Assembly: GCA_910588005.1 (NCBI GenBank)
Contig: CAJUQM010000005.1
Location: 21,579 to 85,578 of the forward strand
Reading direction: 5' to 3'
From: an uncultured Oscillibacter sp.
GTDB taxonomy: Bacteria; Bacillota; Clostridia; Oscillospirales; Oscillospiraceae
Length of the DNA: 64,000 bases
Numbering within the stretch: position 1 is the stretch's first letter; every line of letters starts with the position of its first letter. This document shows, one piece after another, positions 35,682 through 44,224 of this stretch. The position numbers and the translations under genes are program-made. Under the pieces are notes generated by a model. It did no database searches, had not been told where the DNA came from, and saw nothing but the letters and a program-made list of their open reading frames with translations.

Positions 35682-35754
35682 AAATCAATTCCTCTCTTTT
35701 CTCCGTGCCGCAAAAAAGCGGGGTTCTCCCCGCCTATGCCCACATTGTTTTCTT

Positions 35755-35783
35755 ATGATACAGGACCACTATCCAAAAGTCAA
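35755..35783 (-). promoter_or_regulatory. Sigma-A promoter of the NSS transporter gene
   Basis: Minus strand TTGACT (35778-35783) and TATCAT (35755-35760), 17-base spacer, 73 bases before the start codon. Confidence 0.75.
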
Positions 35784-35829
35784 TATTTTTTACAACAAAT
35801 ATAAGCTGATTATGAAAGAAGAATCTATT

Positions 35830-35867
35830 TTTAAAACAAAAAGGACCAGCGGCTACACCGCTGGTCC
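35830..35867 (-). terminator. Terminator of the ribosomal-protein operon
   Basis: Reading leftward, 10-bp stem GGACCAGCGG/CCGCTGGTCC (35843-35867, five-base loop) followed by TTTTTGTTTTAA. Confidence 0.92.
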
Positions 35868-35931
35868 CTCTCAGGCTGATTGCAGGAAATGCCGCATTCT
35901 CTTGCGAGAACAACTCCAAAACCGTCTGAAC

Positions 35932-36300
35932 TTACTTCAGCTCGACCTTGCCGCCGGCCTCCTCGATCTGCTTCTTCAGAGCCTCGGCATCGTCCTTGGA
36001 AATGCCCTCCTTCAAAGTGGTAGGAGCACCCTCGACAGTGGCCTTGGCCTCGGCCAGACCCTGGCCGGTGATCTCGCGGACAACCTTGATAACCTTGATC
36101 TTCGCGGCGGCATCAAAGCCGGCCAGAACCACGTCAAACTCGGTCTTCTCCTCGGCGGCGGGAGCAGCGGAAGCAGCGGGAGCAGCCATGGCGGCGGCAG
36201 AGACGCCGAACTCCTCCTCCAGAGCGTGGACGAGTTCGCTCAGCTCCAGAACGGTCAGACCCTTGATCTCTTCGATCATGGCGGTAACTTTCTCAGACAT
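35932..36300 (-). CDS. rplL: Ribosomal protein bL12 (L7/L12)
   Basis: 122 residues. N-terminal dimerisation helices ([28 protein letters not shown]), Ala-rich hinge, and the C-terminal factor-binding domain ([28 protein letters not shown]). Forms the mobile stalk on L10 that recruits translation GTPases. Follows rplJ; AGGAGG precedes the ATG. Confidence 0.98.
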   Translation of the reverse strand: MSEKVTAMIEEIKGLTVLELSELVHALEEEFGVSAAAMAAPAASAAPAAEEKTEFDVVLAGFDAAAKIKVIKVVREITGQGLAEAKATVEGAPTTLKEGISKDDAEALKKQIEEAGGKVELK

Positions 36301-36345
36301 TGTATGAACCTCCTGATAGTAAATTTTTAAGTGTGTGGATGCCGC

Positions 36346-36888
36346 TTACTCGGCGGCGGGAGCCTCCCCGGCAGGGGCAGCGTCCTCAGCGGGAGCGCCG
36401 TTTTTCTCGGCGATCTGCTTCAGGACCACAGCCAGGCCGGTGATGGGAGCCAGCATAGTACCCAGCACCTGCGCCTGCAGAATGGGCAGCGCGGGAATAG
36501 AAGCCAGAGAATTAATGGTGGCCAGGTCCACGGGCTTACCGTCCATGAAACCGCCCTTGATCTCAAACTTGCCGTCCAGCTTCTTGGCGTAACCCGCCAT
36601 GATACGGGCGGGAGCCACAGGATCATCGCACAGAGCCAGAGACGTCGTTCCGTTGAGCAGACCGTCCAGATCACCCAGGCCGGTGTTGTTGAAAGCGAAG
36701 CGGAGCAAGGTGTTTTTCACAACCGCATAATCCACTTCGTTCTCCCGGCACTCCCGGCGCAGTGCGGTGTCTTCTTCAACGGTGATACCCTTGTAGTCGA
36801 CAATCACACCGGCGGTGGCCTTCTGGATCTTCTCAGTCAACTGGGCCACGATGGCCTGCTTCTCAGATAAGACCTTTGCGTTAGGCAT
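36346..36888 (-). CDS. rplJ: Ribosomal protein uL10
   Basis: 180 residues, standard fold from MPNAKVLSEKQAIVAQLTEKIQ through the VDYKGITVEEDTALRREC core to a C-terminal helix and an Ala/Pro/Glu-rich tail. Binds 23S rRNA and anchors L12 dimers. The frame runs back to 36957, but the ATG at 36888 has GGAGGTGA upstream and the upstream codons lie in the attenuator. Represses its own leader in other bacteria. Confidence 0.97.
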   Translation of the reverse strand: MPNAKVLSEKQAIVAQLTEKIQKATAGVIVDYKGITVEEDTALRRECRENEVDYAVVKNTLLRFAFNNTGLGDLDGLLNGTTSLALCDDPVAPARIMAGYAKKLDGKFEIKGGFMDGKPVDLATINSLASIPALPILQAQVLGTMLAPITGLAVVLKQIAEKNGAPAEDAAPAGEAPAAE

Positions 36889-37043
36889 TCTTGTTTTCAC
36901 CTCCATAGGAATCATAGGCGCGTTCAAAAAAGAACCGTCCTTGTGGCGCAAAGACACAAGGACGGAGTAGCAATCTCACGATCTGCCGCCCTCGGCAGGA
37001 TTTACAGGCAAAGCCCACCTGCTGTCTTTGGAACGCAAGCAGT
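36889..37043 (-). promoter_or_regulatory. L10 (rplJ) leader RNA
   Basis: Between its promoter and rplJ the leader contains the family's conserved CAGCAGGTG and CCTGCCGAG segments (about 36990-37015), the site where the L10-L12 complex binds its own mRNA, then the attenuator. This is the known ribosomal protein L10 leader of Firmicutes. Confidence 0.85.
36926..36965 (-). terminator. Attenuator in the L10 leader
   Basis: Minus-strand 11-bp perfect stem CCGTCCTTGTG/CACAAGGACGG (36935-36965, nine-base loop) followed by TTCTTTTTT, located about 40 bases before rplJ. Some polymerases would stop here unless ribosomal-protein demand is high. Confidence 0.85.
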
Positions 37044-37072
37044 ATTATATACAGAGTTTGGCAAAAAGTCAA
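37044..37072 (-). promoter_or_regulatory. Sigma-A promoter of rplJL
   Basis: Minus-strand TTGACT (37067-37072) and TATAAT (37044-37049) with a 17-base spacer, about 155 bases upstream of rplJ and downstream of rplA. Confidence 0.88.
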
Positions 37073-37257
37073 GCCCCAATTTTCTCAAAAAGCGCCGGTT
37101 CTGCTTTTTCTTTTCAGAATCGCCGGATCATAACCTGAAACACGGCCGGCAATCTTCCGATGGCCTCACAATCTTCCGATGGCCTCACCGGTCAGACAAA
37201 CACATACCAGCAGCAACGCCAAACGGGAGGACATCCGTCCTCCCGTTTCAAAGGTTC

Positions 37258-37950
37258 TCAGACCAGCTTGGCCGTAGACATCTTCACGCCGGGACCCATG
37301 GTAGAGGCGGCGACGCAGCTGCGGATGTATTGACCCTTGGCAGCGGCGGGCTTGGCCTTCACAATAGCGCCCATGAGTGCGTTATAGTTCTCCAACAACT
37401 TATCCGGTCCAAAAGAGACCTTGCCGATGGGGCAGTGAATGATGTTGGTCTTGTCCAGACGGTACTCGATCTTACCGGCCTTAACCTCCTGCACGGCCTT
37501 GGCCACATCGGGGGTCACGGTACCGGCCTTGGGAGAGGGCATCAGGCCCTTGGGACCCAGGACCTTACCGAGACGGCCCACCACGCCCATCATGTCGGGG
37601 CTGGCAACCACCACGTCAAAGTCAAACCAGTTCTCCTTCTGGATCTTCTCTACCAGATCCATCTCGCCGACGTAGTCGGCGCCGGCCTCGCGGGCGGCGT
37701 CGGCCTTATCGCCTTTGGCGAACACCAACACCCGAACCGTCTTACCGGTGCCGTGGGGCAGAACGATGGCGCCGCGGACCTGCTGGTCGGCATGGCGGGA
37801 GTCAACGCCCAGCTTCACATGCAGTTCGACAGTCTCGTCAAACTTGGCGCTGGCGGTCTTGCAAACGAGAGCCAAGCCTTCCGCAGCCTCATACTGCGTG
37901 TTCTTTTCGATCTGCTTGGCGCTTTCCTTATATTTCTTGCCTCTAAACAA
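37258..37950 (-). CDS. rplA: Ribosomal protein uL1
   Basis: 230 residues, the normal length. Forms the L1 stalk that helps eject deacylated tRNA. The motif [21 protein letters not shown] is intact. The longest frame starts at 38004, but the TTG at 37950 lies eight bases after GAGGAGG and gives [10 protein letters not shown], the usual N-terminus; I take this start. The ~300 bases between rplA and rplJ hold the rplJ promoter and leader. Confidence 0.97.
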   Translation of the reverse strand: MFRGKKYKESAKQIEKNTQYEAAEGLALVCKTASAKFDETVELHVKLGVDSRHADQQVRGAIVLPHGTGKTVRVLVFAKGDKADAAREAGADYVGEMDLVEKIQKENWFDFDVVVASPDMMGVVGRLGKVLGPKGLMPSPKAGTVTPDVAKAVQEVKAGKIEYRLDKTNIIHCPIGKVSFGPDKLLENYNALMGAIVKAKPAAAKGQYIRSCVAASTMGPGVKMSTAKLV

Positions 37951-38044
37951 TGTTACTTCCTCCTCATAGTGGTTCTTCGGAAACAGTTCCTCCCACTGTA
38001 TCAAGCGGCCAGATCACTGCCGCTTTGCAGGTTTTCGTATTGAC

Positions 38045-38470
38045 TCAGTCGCCGATGACAACGCCCATGGAACGGCAGGTTCCGGCGATCATGCTCATGG
38101 CGGATTCCAGGCTGGCGGCGTTCAGGTCCTTCATCTTGATCTCGGCGATCTTCTGAATGGAGGCCTTGGAAATCGTCGCAACCTTGGTCTTATTGGGAAC
38201 ACCGGAGCCGGACTCGATGTTGCACTCCTTCTTAATCAGGACCGCCGCAGGGGGGGTCTTGGTGATAAAGGAGAAGGAGCGGTCGGCGTACACGGTGATC
38301 ACCACGGGAATAATCATGCCCGCGTCGTTCTTAGTGCGCTCGTTGAATTCCTTGGTAAAGGCGGCGATATTGACGCCGTGCTGGCCCAGGGCGGGACCCA
38401 CGGGAGGCGCGGGAGTCGCCTTGCCTGCGGGAATCTGCAGCTTAATATAACCTGTTACTTTCTGTGCCAC
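38045..38470 (-). CDS. rplK: Ribosomal protein uL11
   Basis: 141 residues, full length. N-terminal domain with [21 protein letters not shown] and C-terminal rRNA-binding domain. Part of the GTPase-associated centre and required for RelA activation by uncharged tRNA. Lies between nusG and rplA in the usual order. Confidence 0.98.
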   Translation of the reverse strand: MAQKVTGYIKLQIPAGKATPAPPVGPALGQHGVNIAAFTKEFNERTKNDAGMIIPVVITVYADRSFSFITKTPPAAVLIKKECNIESGSGVPNKTKVATISKASIQKIAEIKMKDLNAASLESAMSMIAGTCRSMGVVIGD

Positions 38471-38596
38471 GGAGTAGCACCTCCTAAATTATAGATGTGG
38501 TGGCGGGCGGTTAACCCGTCTTTGGCGGGGCCGGGAAAGACCCCTCCCACTTGCGCCGGAACGCTCCGGCAAAATAGCGCTAAACGCGCCGGACCA

Positions 38597-39121
38597 TTAG
38601 GCCTGAACCTCTACCTGGTCCAGCTCCAATTCCACAGGCGTCTCCCTGCCGAACATAGAAACCACTACGCTGACCCGGTTCTTCTCCGGCTCGATCTCCT
38701 CGACGACACCGGTGAAGCTGGCCAGCGGACCGTCCATAATCCGCACATGGTCGCCCACATTGTACCTGACCACAATCTCGTGTTTTTCCATGCCCATGGC
38801 CAGCACCTCTTCCTCACTGAGAGGGATGGCCTTGTTGGCGGAACCCACAAAGCCGGTGACGCCGCGGACATTCCGCACCAGGTGCCAGGTCTCGTCCGTC
38901 ATGATCATCTTAATCAGCACGTAGCCGGGAAAGACCTTCCGCTCCACCTCTTTGGTGGCGCCGGAGTCGGTGACCTCGGTCACAGTCTCCATAGGGATCT
39001 CCATCCGGAGGATCTGATCCTCCATACCGCGGCCGGTGACAAATTTCTCGATGCTGGTCTTGACGGCGTTTTCATAGCCGGAATAGGTATGGATCACATA
39101 CCACTTCGCGCTGTCTGACAT
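38597..39121 (-). CDS. nusG: Transcription termination/antitermination factor NusG
   Basis: 174 residues. NGN domain (AKWYVIHTYSGYENAVKTSIEKF) and C-terminal KOW domain (GDHVRIMDGPLASFTGVVEEI). Binds RNA polymerase and couples it to Rho or the ribosome. Begins 10 bases after secE's stop. Confidence 0.98.
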   Translation of the reverse strand: MSDSAKWYVIHTYSGYENAVKTSIEKFVTGRGMEDQILRMEIPMETVTEVTDSGATKEVERKVFPGYVLIKMIMTDETWHLVRNVRGVTGFVGSANKAIPLSEEEVLAMGMEKHEIVVRYNVGDHVRIMDGPLASFTGVVEEIEPEKNRVSVVVSMFGRETPVELELDQVEVQA

Positions 39122-39131
39122 ACCTCTCTCC

Positions 39132-39347
39132 TTACGCGCCGAACACGTGCAGGATCAGATCCACGGCGGACACCGCCACGAAGTCAAAAATCCAGATACA
39201 CGCTCCGATCACCAGGGAGCACAGCAGCACAGTACCGGTGTTTTTCACCACCGTCTGCCGGTTTGGCCAGACAACTTTTTTTAATTCGCTTTTCATCTCG
39301 CGGAACCAAAGGCCGCGGTCCTTTTTCCTCTTCGCTTCTTCAGCCAT
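39132..39347 (-). CDS. secE: Preprotein translocase subunit SecE
   Basis: 71 residues, the short Gram-positive form: a charged cytoplasmic N-terminus with the conserved EMKSELKKVVWPNRQT and one C-terminal membrane helix (VLLCSLVIGACIWIFDFVAV). Clamps the two halves of SecY. Confidence 0.97.
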   Translation of the reverse strand: MAEEAKRKKDRGLWFREMKSELKKVVWPNRQTVVKNTGTVLLCSLVIGACIWIFDFVAVSAVDLILHVFGA

Positions 39348-39375
39348 ACGTTACACGCCCTTTCTTCATTCGTTC

Positions 39376-39525
39376 TTACTTGGTCTCGCTGTGGAGCGTG
39401 TGCTTTCTGCAGAAGCGGCAATACTTGTTCAGCTCAAGCTTGTCCGGGGTGTTCTTCTTGTTCTTCATCGTATTGTAGTTTCTCTGCTTGCACTCATTGC
39501 ATCTCAAAGTGACTTTCACGCGCAT
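39376..39525 (-). CDS. rpmG: Ribosomal protein bL33
   Basis: 49 residues, zinc-ribbon form with CNEC and CRFC pairs. ATG at 39525 after AAGGAGG; the open frame continues to 39645 but is leader. First gene of the rpmG-secE-nusG-rplK-rplA cluster. No tRNA-Trp is present between it and secE. Confidence 0.97.
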   Translation of the reverse strand: MRVKVTLRCNECKQRNYNTMKNKKNTPDKLELNKYCRFCRKHTLHSETK

Positions 39526-39672
39526 TAACGGCACCTCCTTATTATTGGCATCTCTCCGGCCCCGCCGGGGACACCGACTGCCTCCCTGCTGTCTGGAAGC
39601 CGGGCCTCCTGCCGCACGCCGAAAAGCGAAATGCGCGCACGACAAAAAAGCCCCTTCTCGCAGGTAATTGAG

Positions 39673-39701
39673 ATTTTACCACAAGCCAAGTCCAAGGTCA
39701 A
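39673..39701 (-). promoter_or_regulatory. Sigma-A promoter of the rpmG-secE-nusG operon
   Basis: Minus-strand TTGACC (39696-39701) and TAAAAT (39673-39678), 17-base spacer, leaving a leader of about 140 bases rich in GC hairpins with no class that I recognise. Confidence 0.75.
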
Positions 39702-39794
39702 CTGTTTTCCTCAAAAAAATACCAGAATTTTTCAGTCTGCCCACAAAAGAGTGCAATTTAAAAAACGGCAGTCAATTTTACGTCCGGCGGCAGC

Positions 39795-39823
39795 TTGCAC
39801 CGCCGGTGGGAATATGGTATCAT
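39795..39823 (+). promoter_or_regulatory. Probable promoter of the VanX-like gene
   Basis: TTGCAC at 39795-39800 and TATCAT at 39818-39823, 17-base spacer. A CCGGCGG/CCGCCGG inverted repeat spans the -35 region. Confidence 0.6.
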
Positions 39824-39866
39824 TTGATCGTAAGTCAGTATAACCGGAATGACGGGGGTGTTAATC

Positions 39867-40598
39867 ATGCGGTTTCTCCTACCGCTTTTGCTGGCCCTCT
39901 CCCTTTTTTTATCCGGCTGCGGACAGACGGTTCCTGCGGAGCCGTCTGAGAGACCTCCGGCGGGAAAGGCGGAAAAATCAGATCTCATCCCCACCCCAGA
40001 TCCGGAACCCCCGCCGGATTCCGTCCCCGTGCCGGAGCCGCTTCCGGAACCTGCGCCGGAGGATCTTGTTTTGGTCACAGACTATGTCCCCGGCATCCAG
40101 GTGGACCTGAAATACGCCGGGGAGGACAACTTTACCGGACAGGTTATCTACGATTTTTCGGAGGCATACCTCCGATACAGCACCATTCAAAAATTGGCCG
40201 CTGTCCAGGAAATCCTCTCCGCCGAAGGGTACTCCCTACTGATCTGGGACGCCTTCCGTCCTGTGGAGGCCCAATTCCGCCTGTGGGAGGTCTGCCCGAA
40301 CCCGGTATATGTGGCAAATCCGGAGAGAGGATACTCCTCCCACAGCCGGGGAAATACCGTGGACGTAACTTTGGCACTGGAAGACGGCACTCCCGCAGAG
40401 ATGCCAACAGGATTTGATGACTTTTCCCCCCTGGCAGACCGGAACTACAGTGATGTTCCGGAAATCCCCGCCGCCAATGCCCGTCTGTTAGAAGATGTGA
40501 TGGCGGACTGCGGCTTTCAGCCCTACAGCGGAGAGTGGTGGCACTTCTCGGACACCGACAGCTATCCCGTGGAGGCGGACTTTGTCCCCGGAAAGTGA
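39867..40598 (+). CDS. D-Ala-D-Ala dipeptidase (VanX/M15D type) lipoprotein
   Basis: 243 residues. Lipoprotein signal (LLALSLFLSGCG, acylated Cys near residue 17), a Pro/Glu-rich linker (PEPPPDSVPVPEPLPEPAPE), then a zinc peptidase with the family's Arg (AFRPVEAQ), SSHSRGNTVDVTL (first His and Asp) and GEWWHFS (catalytic Glu and second His). Cleaves D-Ala-D-Ala dipeptide outside the membrane; a role in wall turnover or dipeptide recycling is more likely than vancomycin resistance because no vanHA genes are nearby. ATG at 39867 after GGGGGTG. Confidence 0.88.
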   Translation: MRFLLPLLLALSLFLSGCGQTVPAEPSERPPAGKAEKSDLIPTPDPEPPPDSVPVPEPLPEPAPEDLVLVTDYVPGIQVDLKYAGEDNFTGQVIYDFSEAYLRYSTIQKLAAVQEILSAEGYSLLIWDAFRPVEAQFRLWEVCPNPVYVANPERGYSSHSRGNTVDVTLALEDGTPAEMPTGFDDFSPLADRNYSDVPEIPAANARLLEDVMADCGFQPYSGEWWHFSDTDSYPVEADFVPGK

Positions 40599-40605
40599 GG
40601 AATAT

Positions 40606-41025
40606 ATGCGTATCATGGCCATTGACTACGGCGATGCCCACACCGGTATTGCCGTTTCAGATCCCACCGGCCTGCTGGCCGGGTTCACCACCACCGTCGA
40701 CGCCTACCGCCCGGAGGCCGTGGCGGAGCGGATCGCCGTTCTCGCGGAGGAGCACGGGGCGGAGGAACTGGTGCTGGGACACCCCGTCAACATGAACGGC
40801 ACGCTGGGTCCCCGGTCAGAAAAAGCCCATGCTATGAAAGCTCTGCTGGAGGAACGAACCGGCCTGCCGGTGATCCTCTGGGACGAGCGCCGCACCACCA
40901 TCGACGCCCACCAGATCTTAATGAACAACGGCAAAAACGCCAAAAAACGGAAAAAAACTGTGGACGCCGTGGCGGCGGCGCTGATTTTGGAGGGATATCT
41001 CACCTATAAAAAAAGCAACTCTTAG
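40606..41025 (+). CDS. ruvX: Pre-16S rRNA nuclease / Holliday junction resolvase-like RuvX (YqgF)
   Basis: 139 residues, RNase-H fold: MRIMAIDYGDAHTGIAVSD with the first catalytic Asp, LVLGHPVNMNGT, LWDERRTT with Glu, and the C-terminal VDAVAAALIL with the last Asp. Processes the 5' end of 16S rRNA in E. coli. Starts seven bases after the dipeptidase stop; GAGG precedes the ATG. Confidence 0.93.
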   Translation: MRIMAIDYGDAHTGIAVSDPTGLLAGFTTTVDAYRPEAVAERIAVLAEEHGAEELVLGHPVNMNGTLGPRSEKAHAMKALLEERTGLPVILWDERRTTIDAHQILMNNGKNAKKRKKTVDAVAAALILEGYLTYKKSNS

Positions 41026-41029
41026 ACAG

Positions 41030-41066
41030 GAGAGGGACCGCTTTTCAGGCGGTCCCTCTCTTTATT
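41030..41066. terminator. Terminator between convergent genes
   Basis: 12-bp perfect stem GAGAGGGACCGC (41030-41041) with 41049-41060, seven-base loop, followed by TTTATT rightward. Confidence 0.85.
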
Positions 41067-41069
41067 GAA

Positions 41070-42488
41070 CTATCTCTGATCCTGAACAATCTCCTCCGGC
41101 GGCGCATCCAACTGCCAGGGATCATCCAAAAGCCCATGGAGATACCGCAGAGCAGATGCAAAGTAAAATCCGTCCACAATCCGCTCGTCAGTAACGTAGT
41201 TGCAGTCGATATACTTCCGCCGGACCACCGTGCCGTCCCGCAGCGTCTCATATACCCGCCGTTTTTTACCGAAGGAACAGAATACCGGCACGTTTCCAAA
41301 ATCATACAGATGGTGATAAATGGGCGGAATGCCCAGAGAAGCCATGGAGGTGATGTACAGCGACCCGTGGAAGGGCGAGAGCCGGGTCAGCGCCCGGAGC
41401 AGAAGGCCAAAGTAGTCCAAGACCTGGAGCACAGATACGAGAAATTTCAACAGCAGTCCCGGGATCAGGTTGAACGCTCCCGCCAGTTTGTCAAAGCCCG
41501 TGTCAAGAGGCGCGTCCTTCACCGTCTGGACCTTGGCGTTAAGCCGCTGGTACACTATATCCGCTGTGTCGGCAGAATCGAAGGCAACCTTAATGACCGT
41601 GTCTGGAGAGTCCACCGACATGGCCTTTTTAACGGTCATATTCACTTCAATCTCCCGGCCTCTGGAAAAGACCTTCTGTCCGGCAATAAAGCGGTTCAAC
41701 CCCGGATACCGGGCGCAAGAACGGACGTAAGCCGCCAGCAGCACGTGGAGAATGCCGAAATTCCGCAGCCCTGCCCGCCGTTTCGAGACGATGTACCTCT
41801 CGATCTCCGTGATCTCCACGTGGTCCTCCAGAAAGTTCTGGGAGGTATTGCGGCTCTTCATCAGATAGGGCGACACGGCGAAAATGGGAGACAGCGACCG
41901 CAGCCGCCGCCCGTCGTTCCTGTCACCGAAGCCGGGGACATACTCCCCTTCCTCCGGCGTCCGTTTTTTCATCGCAAGGGATACGCTGAGCAGTGCCGCC
42001 ATACACAGCAGCACAGAGATCTCCGGCAGCCAGTCATGGAGGGGCCATCCGATCTTTCGCCTGTCCTCCACAAAAACATGGTACAGCATGGGCAGCCCGA
42101 AGAGAAACCACAAGAGCTTTTGTGTCGGTATGCATCCCGTCACCGTAGCGGTGTACAGCGCTGCCACCAGCGCATACAACAGCAGGCACAGCACCGTATG
42201 CACCACGGATGGAAATCCCAGCGCCTTGGCGGCAAAGAACACGCACCCCAGCCACACAGGGATGGCAGAGCGGAACAGACGGTCGCTTCCGTCCCACAGG
42301 AGAATCAGCACAAATGTCATGTTCGCCGCTAAAGGCAGGAGGATTTGGAGGCACCAAAAGGGGCGGGAGAGAGAGGATTCCCCGCAGACCCACACGATGC
42401 GCGCCACTGCCGAGCAAATCATGCACAGTGCCGAGAGAATCACCGGGGCCGTGAATCCCGGCAGGTAATAGACGGTCTTTTTTCTCAT
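41070..42488 (-). CDS. Membrane protein with C-terminal E2/chloramphenicol-acetyltransferase-like domain
   Basis: 472 residues. Residues 1-~180 contain about six hydrophobic segments; residues ~210-472 look like the catalytic fold of 2-oxoacid dehydrogenase E2 acyltransferases: PYLMKSRNTSQNFLEDHVEITEIERYI, ILHVLLAAYVRSCARYPGLNRFI, GSLYITSMASLGIPPIYHHLYDFG and, at the catalytic position, DERIVDGFYFASAL. The usual DHRVVDG histidine is replaced by Glu here, and there is no lipoyl or E1-binding domain. So it is probably not a working E2; it may be an acyltransferase of another kind or a scaffold. Weak ribosome binding site. Function unknown. Confidence 0.65.
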   Translation of the reverse strand: MRKKTVYYLPGFTAPVILSALCMICSAVARIVWVCGESSLSRPFWCLQILLPLAANMTFVLILLWDGSDRLFRSAIPVWLGCVFFAAKALGFPSVVHTVLCLLLYALVAALYTATVTGCIPTQKLLWFLFGLPMLYHVFVEDRRKIGWPLHDWLPEISVLLCMAALLSVSLAMKKRTPEEGEYVPGFGDRNDGRRLRSLSPIFAVSPYLMKSRNTSQNFLEDHVEITEIERYIVSKRRAGLRNFGILHVLLAAYVRSCARYPGLNRFIAGQKVFSRGREIEVNMTVKKAMSVDSPDTVIKVAFDSADTADIVYQRLNAKVQTVKDAPLDTGFDKLAGAFNLIPGLLLKFLVSVLQVLDYFGLLLRALTRLSPFHGSLYITSMASLGIPPIYHHLYDFGNVPVFCSFGKKRRVYETLRDGTVVRRKYIDCNYVTDERIVDGFYFASALRYLHGLLDDPWQLDAPPEEIVQDQR

Positions 42489-42563
42489 AGCTTGCTAATT
42501 ATATCACCTTTTCCGGCTGCTGAAAAGTTTTTTGACAAAAATCGCCCCCAAAAATTTGCAAAA

Positions 42564-42600
42564 AAACGGAGCATACCGTCAAATCCGGCGCGCTCCGTTT
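42564..42600 (-). terminator. Terminator of the phosphoribosyltransferase gene
   Basis: Reading leftward, AAACGGAGC (42592-42600) pairs with GCTCCGTTT (42564-42572), followed by TTTGCAAATTTTT. Confidence 0.7.
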
Positions 42601-42628
42601 CCATGCTGCAGGTTCGGTCTATGCCGCC

Positions 42629-43192
42629 TCAGCCCTTCACTGTTCCATCGGCGTTAAACAACGGCAGAGGTGCCAGGAATTTAATGTCGGGCCGGTTCTG
42701 AGCGTCGCCCTCCGCCAACACCGCCACCCTGCCGGTCACCGTGCCGCCGGCCATAGCTACCAGAGCCTCCATAGCGTGGAGGGACCCGCCGGTGGAGATC
42801 ACGTCGTCCATCAGCAAAATCCGCTTGCCCCGGATCAGATCCGCGTCATCCCGGCCCAGAAACAGCTTCTGCTCCCCGGCGGTGGTGATGGATTGGTCCG
42901 TCACATGGATGGGGTCCGGCATATAGGCCTTGGGTCCCTTCCGGGCGATGAAGTACTTCCCTGCCCCGGACTGCCGGGCCATCTCATGGATCAGGGGAAT
43001 GCTCTTGGCCTCGGCGGTGAGCATGTAATCATAGCTGTCAGCGGGTACCAGCTTTAAAAGCTCCCGGGCGCAGGCTACCGTCAGCTCCGCGTCGCCGAAT
43101 ACGATAAACGCGCCGATGTACAGATCGTCCGTGACCTTACAGACCGGCAGCTCCCGCCTCAGCCCCGCCACTTCAATCGGATATGTGCTCAT
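42629..43192 (-). CDS. Purine-type phosphoribosyltransferase (APRT/XPRT-like)
   Basis: 187 residues. PRPP-binding motif RILLMDDVISTGGSLHAM (around residue 122) and a hood region with YIGAFIVFGDAELTVACARELL. Closest in layout to adenine or xanthine phosphoribosyltransferases of Clostridia; the base is not determinable by eye. Purine salvage would complement the xanthine dehydrogenase genes. ATG at 43192 with GGGGAGAG. Confidence 0.85.
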   Translation of the reverse strand: MSTYPIEVAGLRRELPVCKVTDDLYIGAFIVFGDAELTVACARELLKLVPADSYDYMLTAEAKSIPLIHEMARQSGAGKYFIARKGPKAYMPDPIHVTDQSITTAGEQKLFLGRDDADLIRGKRILLMDDVISTGGSLHAMEALVAMAGGTVTGRVAVLAEGDAQNRPDIKFLAPLPLFNADGTVKG

Positions 43193-43415
43193 ATCTCGCT
43201 CTCCCCTTTTAAAATAATTTCAACTGAACTCTTGACCAAAAATTTTTTGGATAACTGTTACCAGCGGAAAAACTCACATTACGGCATATGTAGAGGTTGA
43301 TTCAGCGGTTCCATTATACCTTGCTCCCAGAAAAAGTCAATAACGTAATCCGGATACTTCATTTTGAAGATATTACCGGAGTATGTCCCCATAACACTTT
43401 ATATAATAGCAAGGA

Positions 43416-43445
43416 TTGAATTCAGCAAAACAAATGTGATACAAT
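43416..43445 (+). promoter_or_regulatory. Probable promoter of the DUF1905 gene
   Basis: TTGAAT at 43416-43421 and TACAAT at 43440-43445 with an 18-base spacer. The rest of 43193-43482 is AT-rich with no gene. Confidence 0.55.
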
Positions 43446-43482
43446 TCCCGCAGCAGATCAAAATCTATAAGGAGAGAGGGCC

Positions 43483-43773
43483 ATGACTGGCAGCCAAAAT
43501 GTGTACAGGTTTCAATCCAAAATTCATACAGTTCCGCAAAAAGGCGGCGCTTATATTGAATTCCCCTATGATATCCGCAAAGAATTCGACAGAGGCAGAG
43601 TCAAGGTCCATGTGACATTTGGCGGAATTCCATACGATGGAAGCATTGTAAACATGGGCGTAAAAAATCCGGACGGCACCGCCTGCTATATCATCGGAAT
43701 GCCGAAATCCATTCGTGAACAGCTTCAGAAATCTGAGGGTGATGAAGTTGAAGTAACCGTTTTTGAAAGATAG
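43483..43773 (+). CDS. DUF1905-domain protein
   Basis: 96 residues covering a DUF1905 beta-barrel (FQSKIHTVPQKGGAYIEFP, VHVTFGGIPYDGSIVNMG, YIIGMPKSIREQLQKSEGD, VEVTVFER). The family is small, cytosolic and of unknown function; some members are fused to bacteriocin-protection YdeI domains, which this one lacks. ATG at 43483 after AAGGAGAGAGG. Confidence 0.88.
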   Translation: MTGSQNVYRFQSKIHTVPQKGGAYIEFPYDIRKEFDRGRVKVHVTFGGIPYDGSIVNMGVKNPDGTACYIIGMPKSIREQLQKSEGDEVEVTVFER

Positions 43774-43805
43774 GGCGGGAGAATTTTCGGTGACCGGCCT
43801 GCCGC

Positions 43806-43972
43806 CTAGGCCTTGTTTGATAGATGGCGAAATGCACAGCGGCGAGAGATTTTTTCGCCGGGCGGGGCAAATGTTTGCAGGAATACTCTGTGTATTTCAA
43901 AAATTTTTAACGTGGCACAGTGGAAAAAGATCCGCTGTTTGGGCGTTTTGTCATTTTTCAAACCGGGCCTAA
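43806..43972. repeat. Inverted-repeat (MITE-like) element, copy B
   Basis: 167 bases bounded by CTAGGCCTTGTTTGAT on the left and ATTTTTCAAACCGGGCCTAA on the right. Aligned in reverse to copy A (5028-5195), both ends and several internal words match (e.g. AGATTTTTT, GCAGGAAT, TTTCAA, and GGCGTTTTGTCATTTTTCAA at one end). It is non-coding, between DUF1905 and gdhA; small overlapping ORFs on both strands are not real genes. Confidence 0.75.
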
Positions 43973-44125
43973 GCGCTTGCAATAGGCCCTTCCAACCGAA
44001 GATTCCGCTCAGCCGCTTTGTAATAACCCCCGGAAAGAGCAAGCTAAACCGGGAGGATCGGAAATGATTCTCAAATTTGCAGATACGGGTCTGCCATCTT
44101 TTTGCCTTAGTAACGTTTTCGTCTC

Positions 44126-44154
44126 TTGCTTCTTTTTTCCATAAGTGTTAAAAT
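44126..44154 (+). promoter_or_regulatory. Sigma-A promoter of gdhA
   Basis: TTGCTT at 44126-44131 and TAAAAT at 44149-44154, 17-base spacer; a leader of about 65 bases. Confidence 0.65.
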
Positions 44155-44224
44155 GATATTTAACATCCCCGGTTTCCCGTTACCTCAGATTGGATTGCCA
44201 TGATTTATAAGGAGGTCATTTCAG

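Noticed and set aside
39867..40598. Vancomycin resistance determinant
   Set aside because: The VanX-like lipoprotein lacks vanH/vanA partners; stand-alone dipeptidases are common wall-recycling enzymes.
41136..42332. Rightward open frame of 398 codons
   Set aside because: Antisense of the E2-like membrane protein, rich in His/Arg/Gln with no domain; the leftward gene has clear homology patterns.
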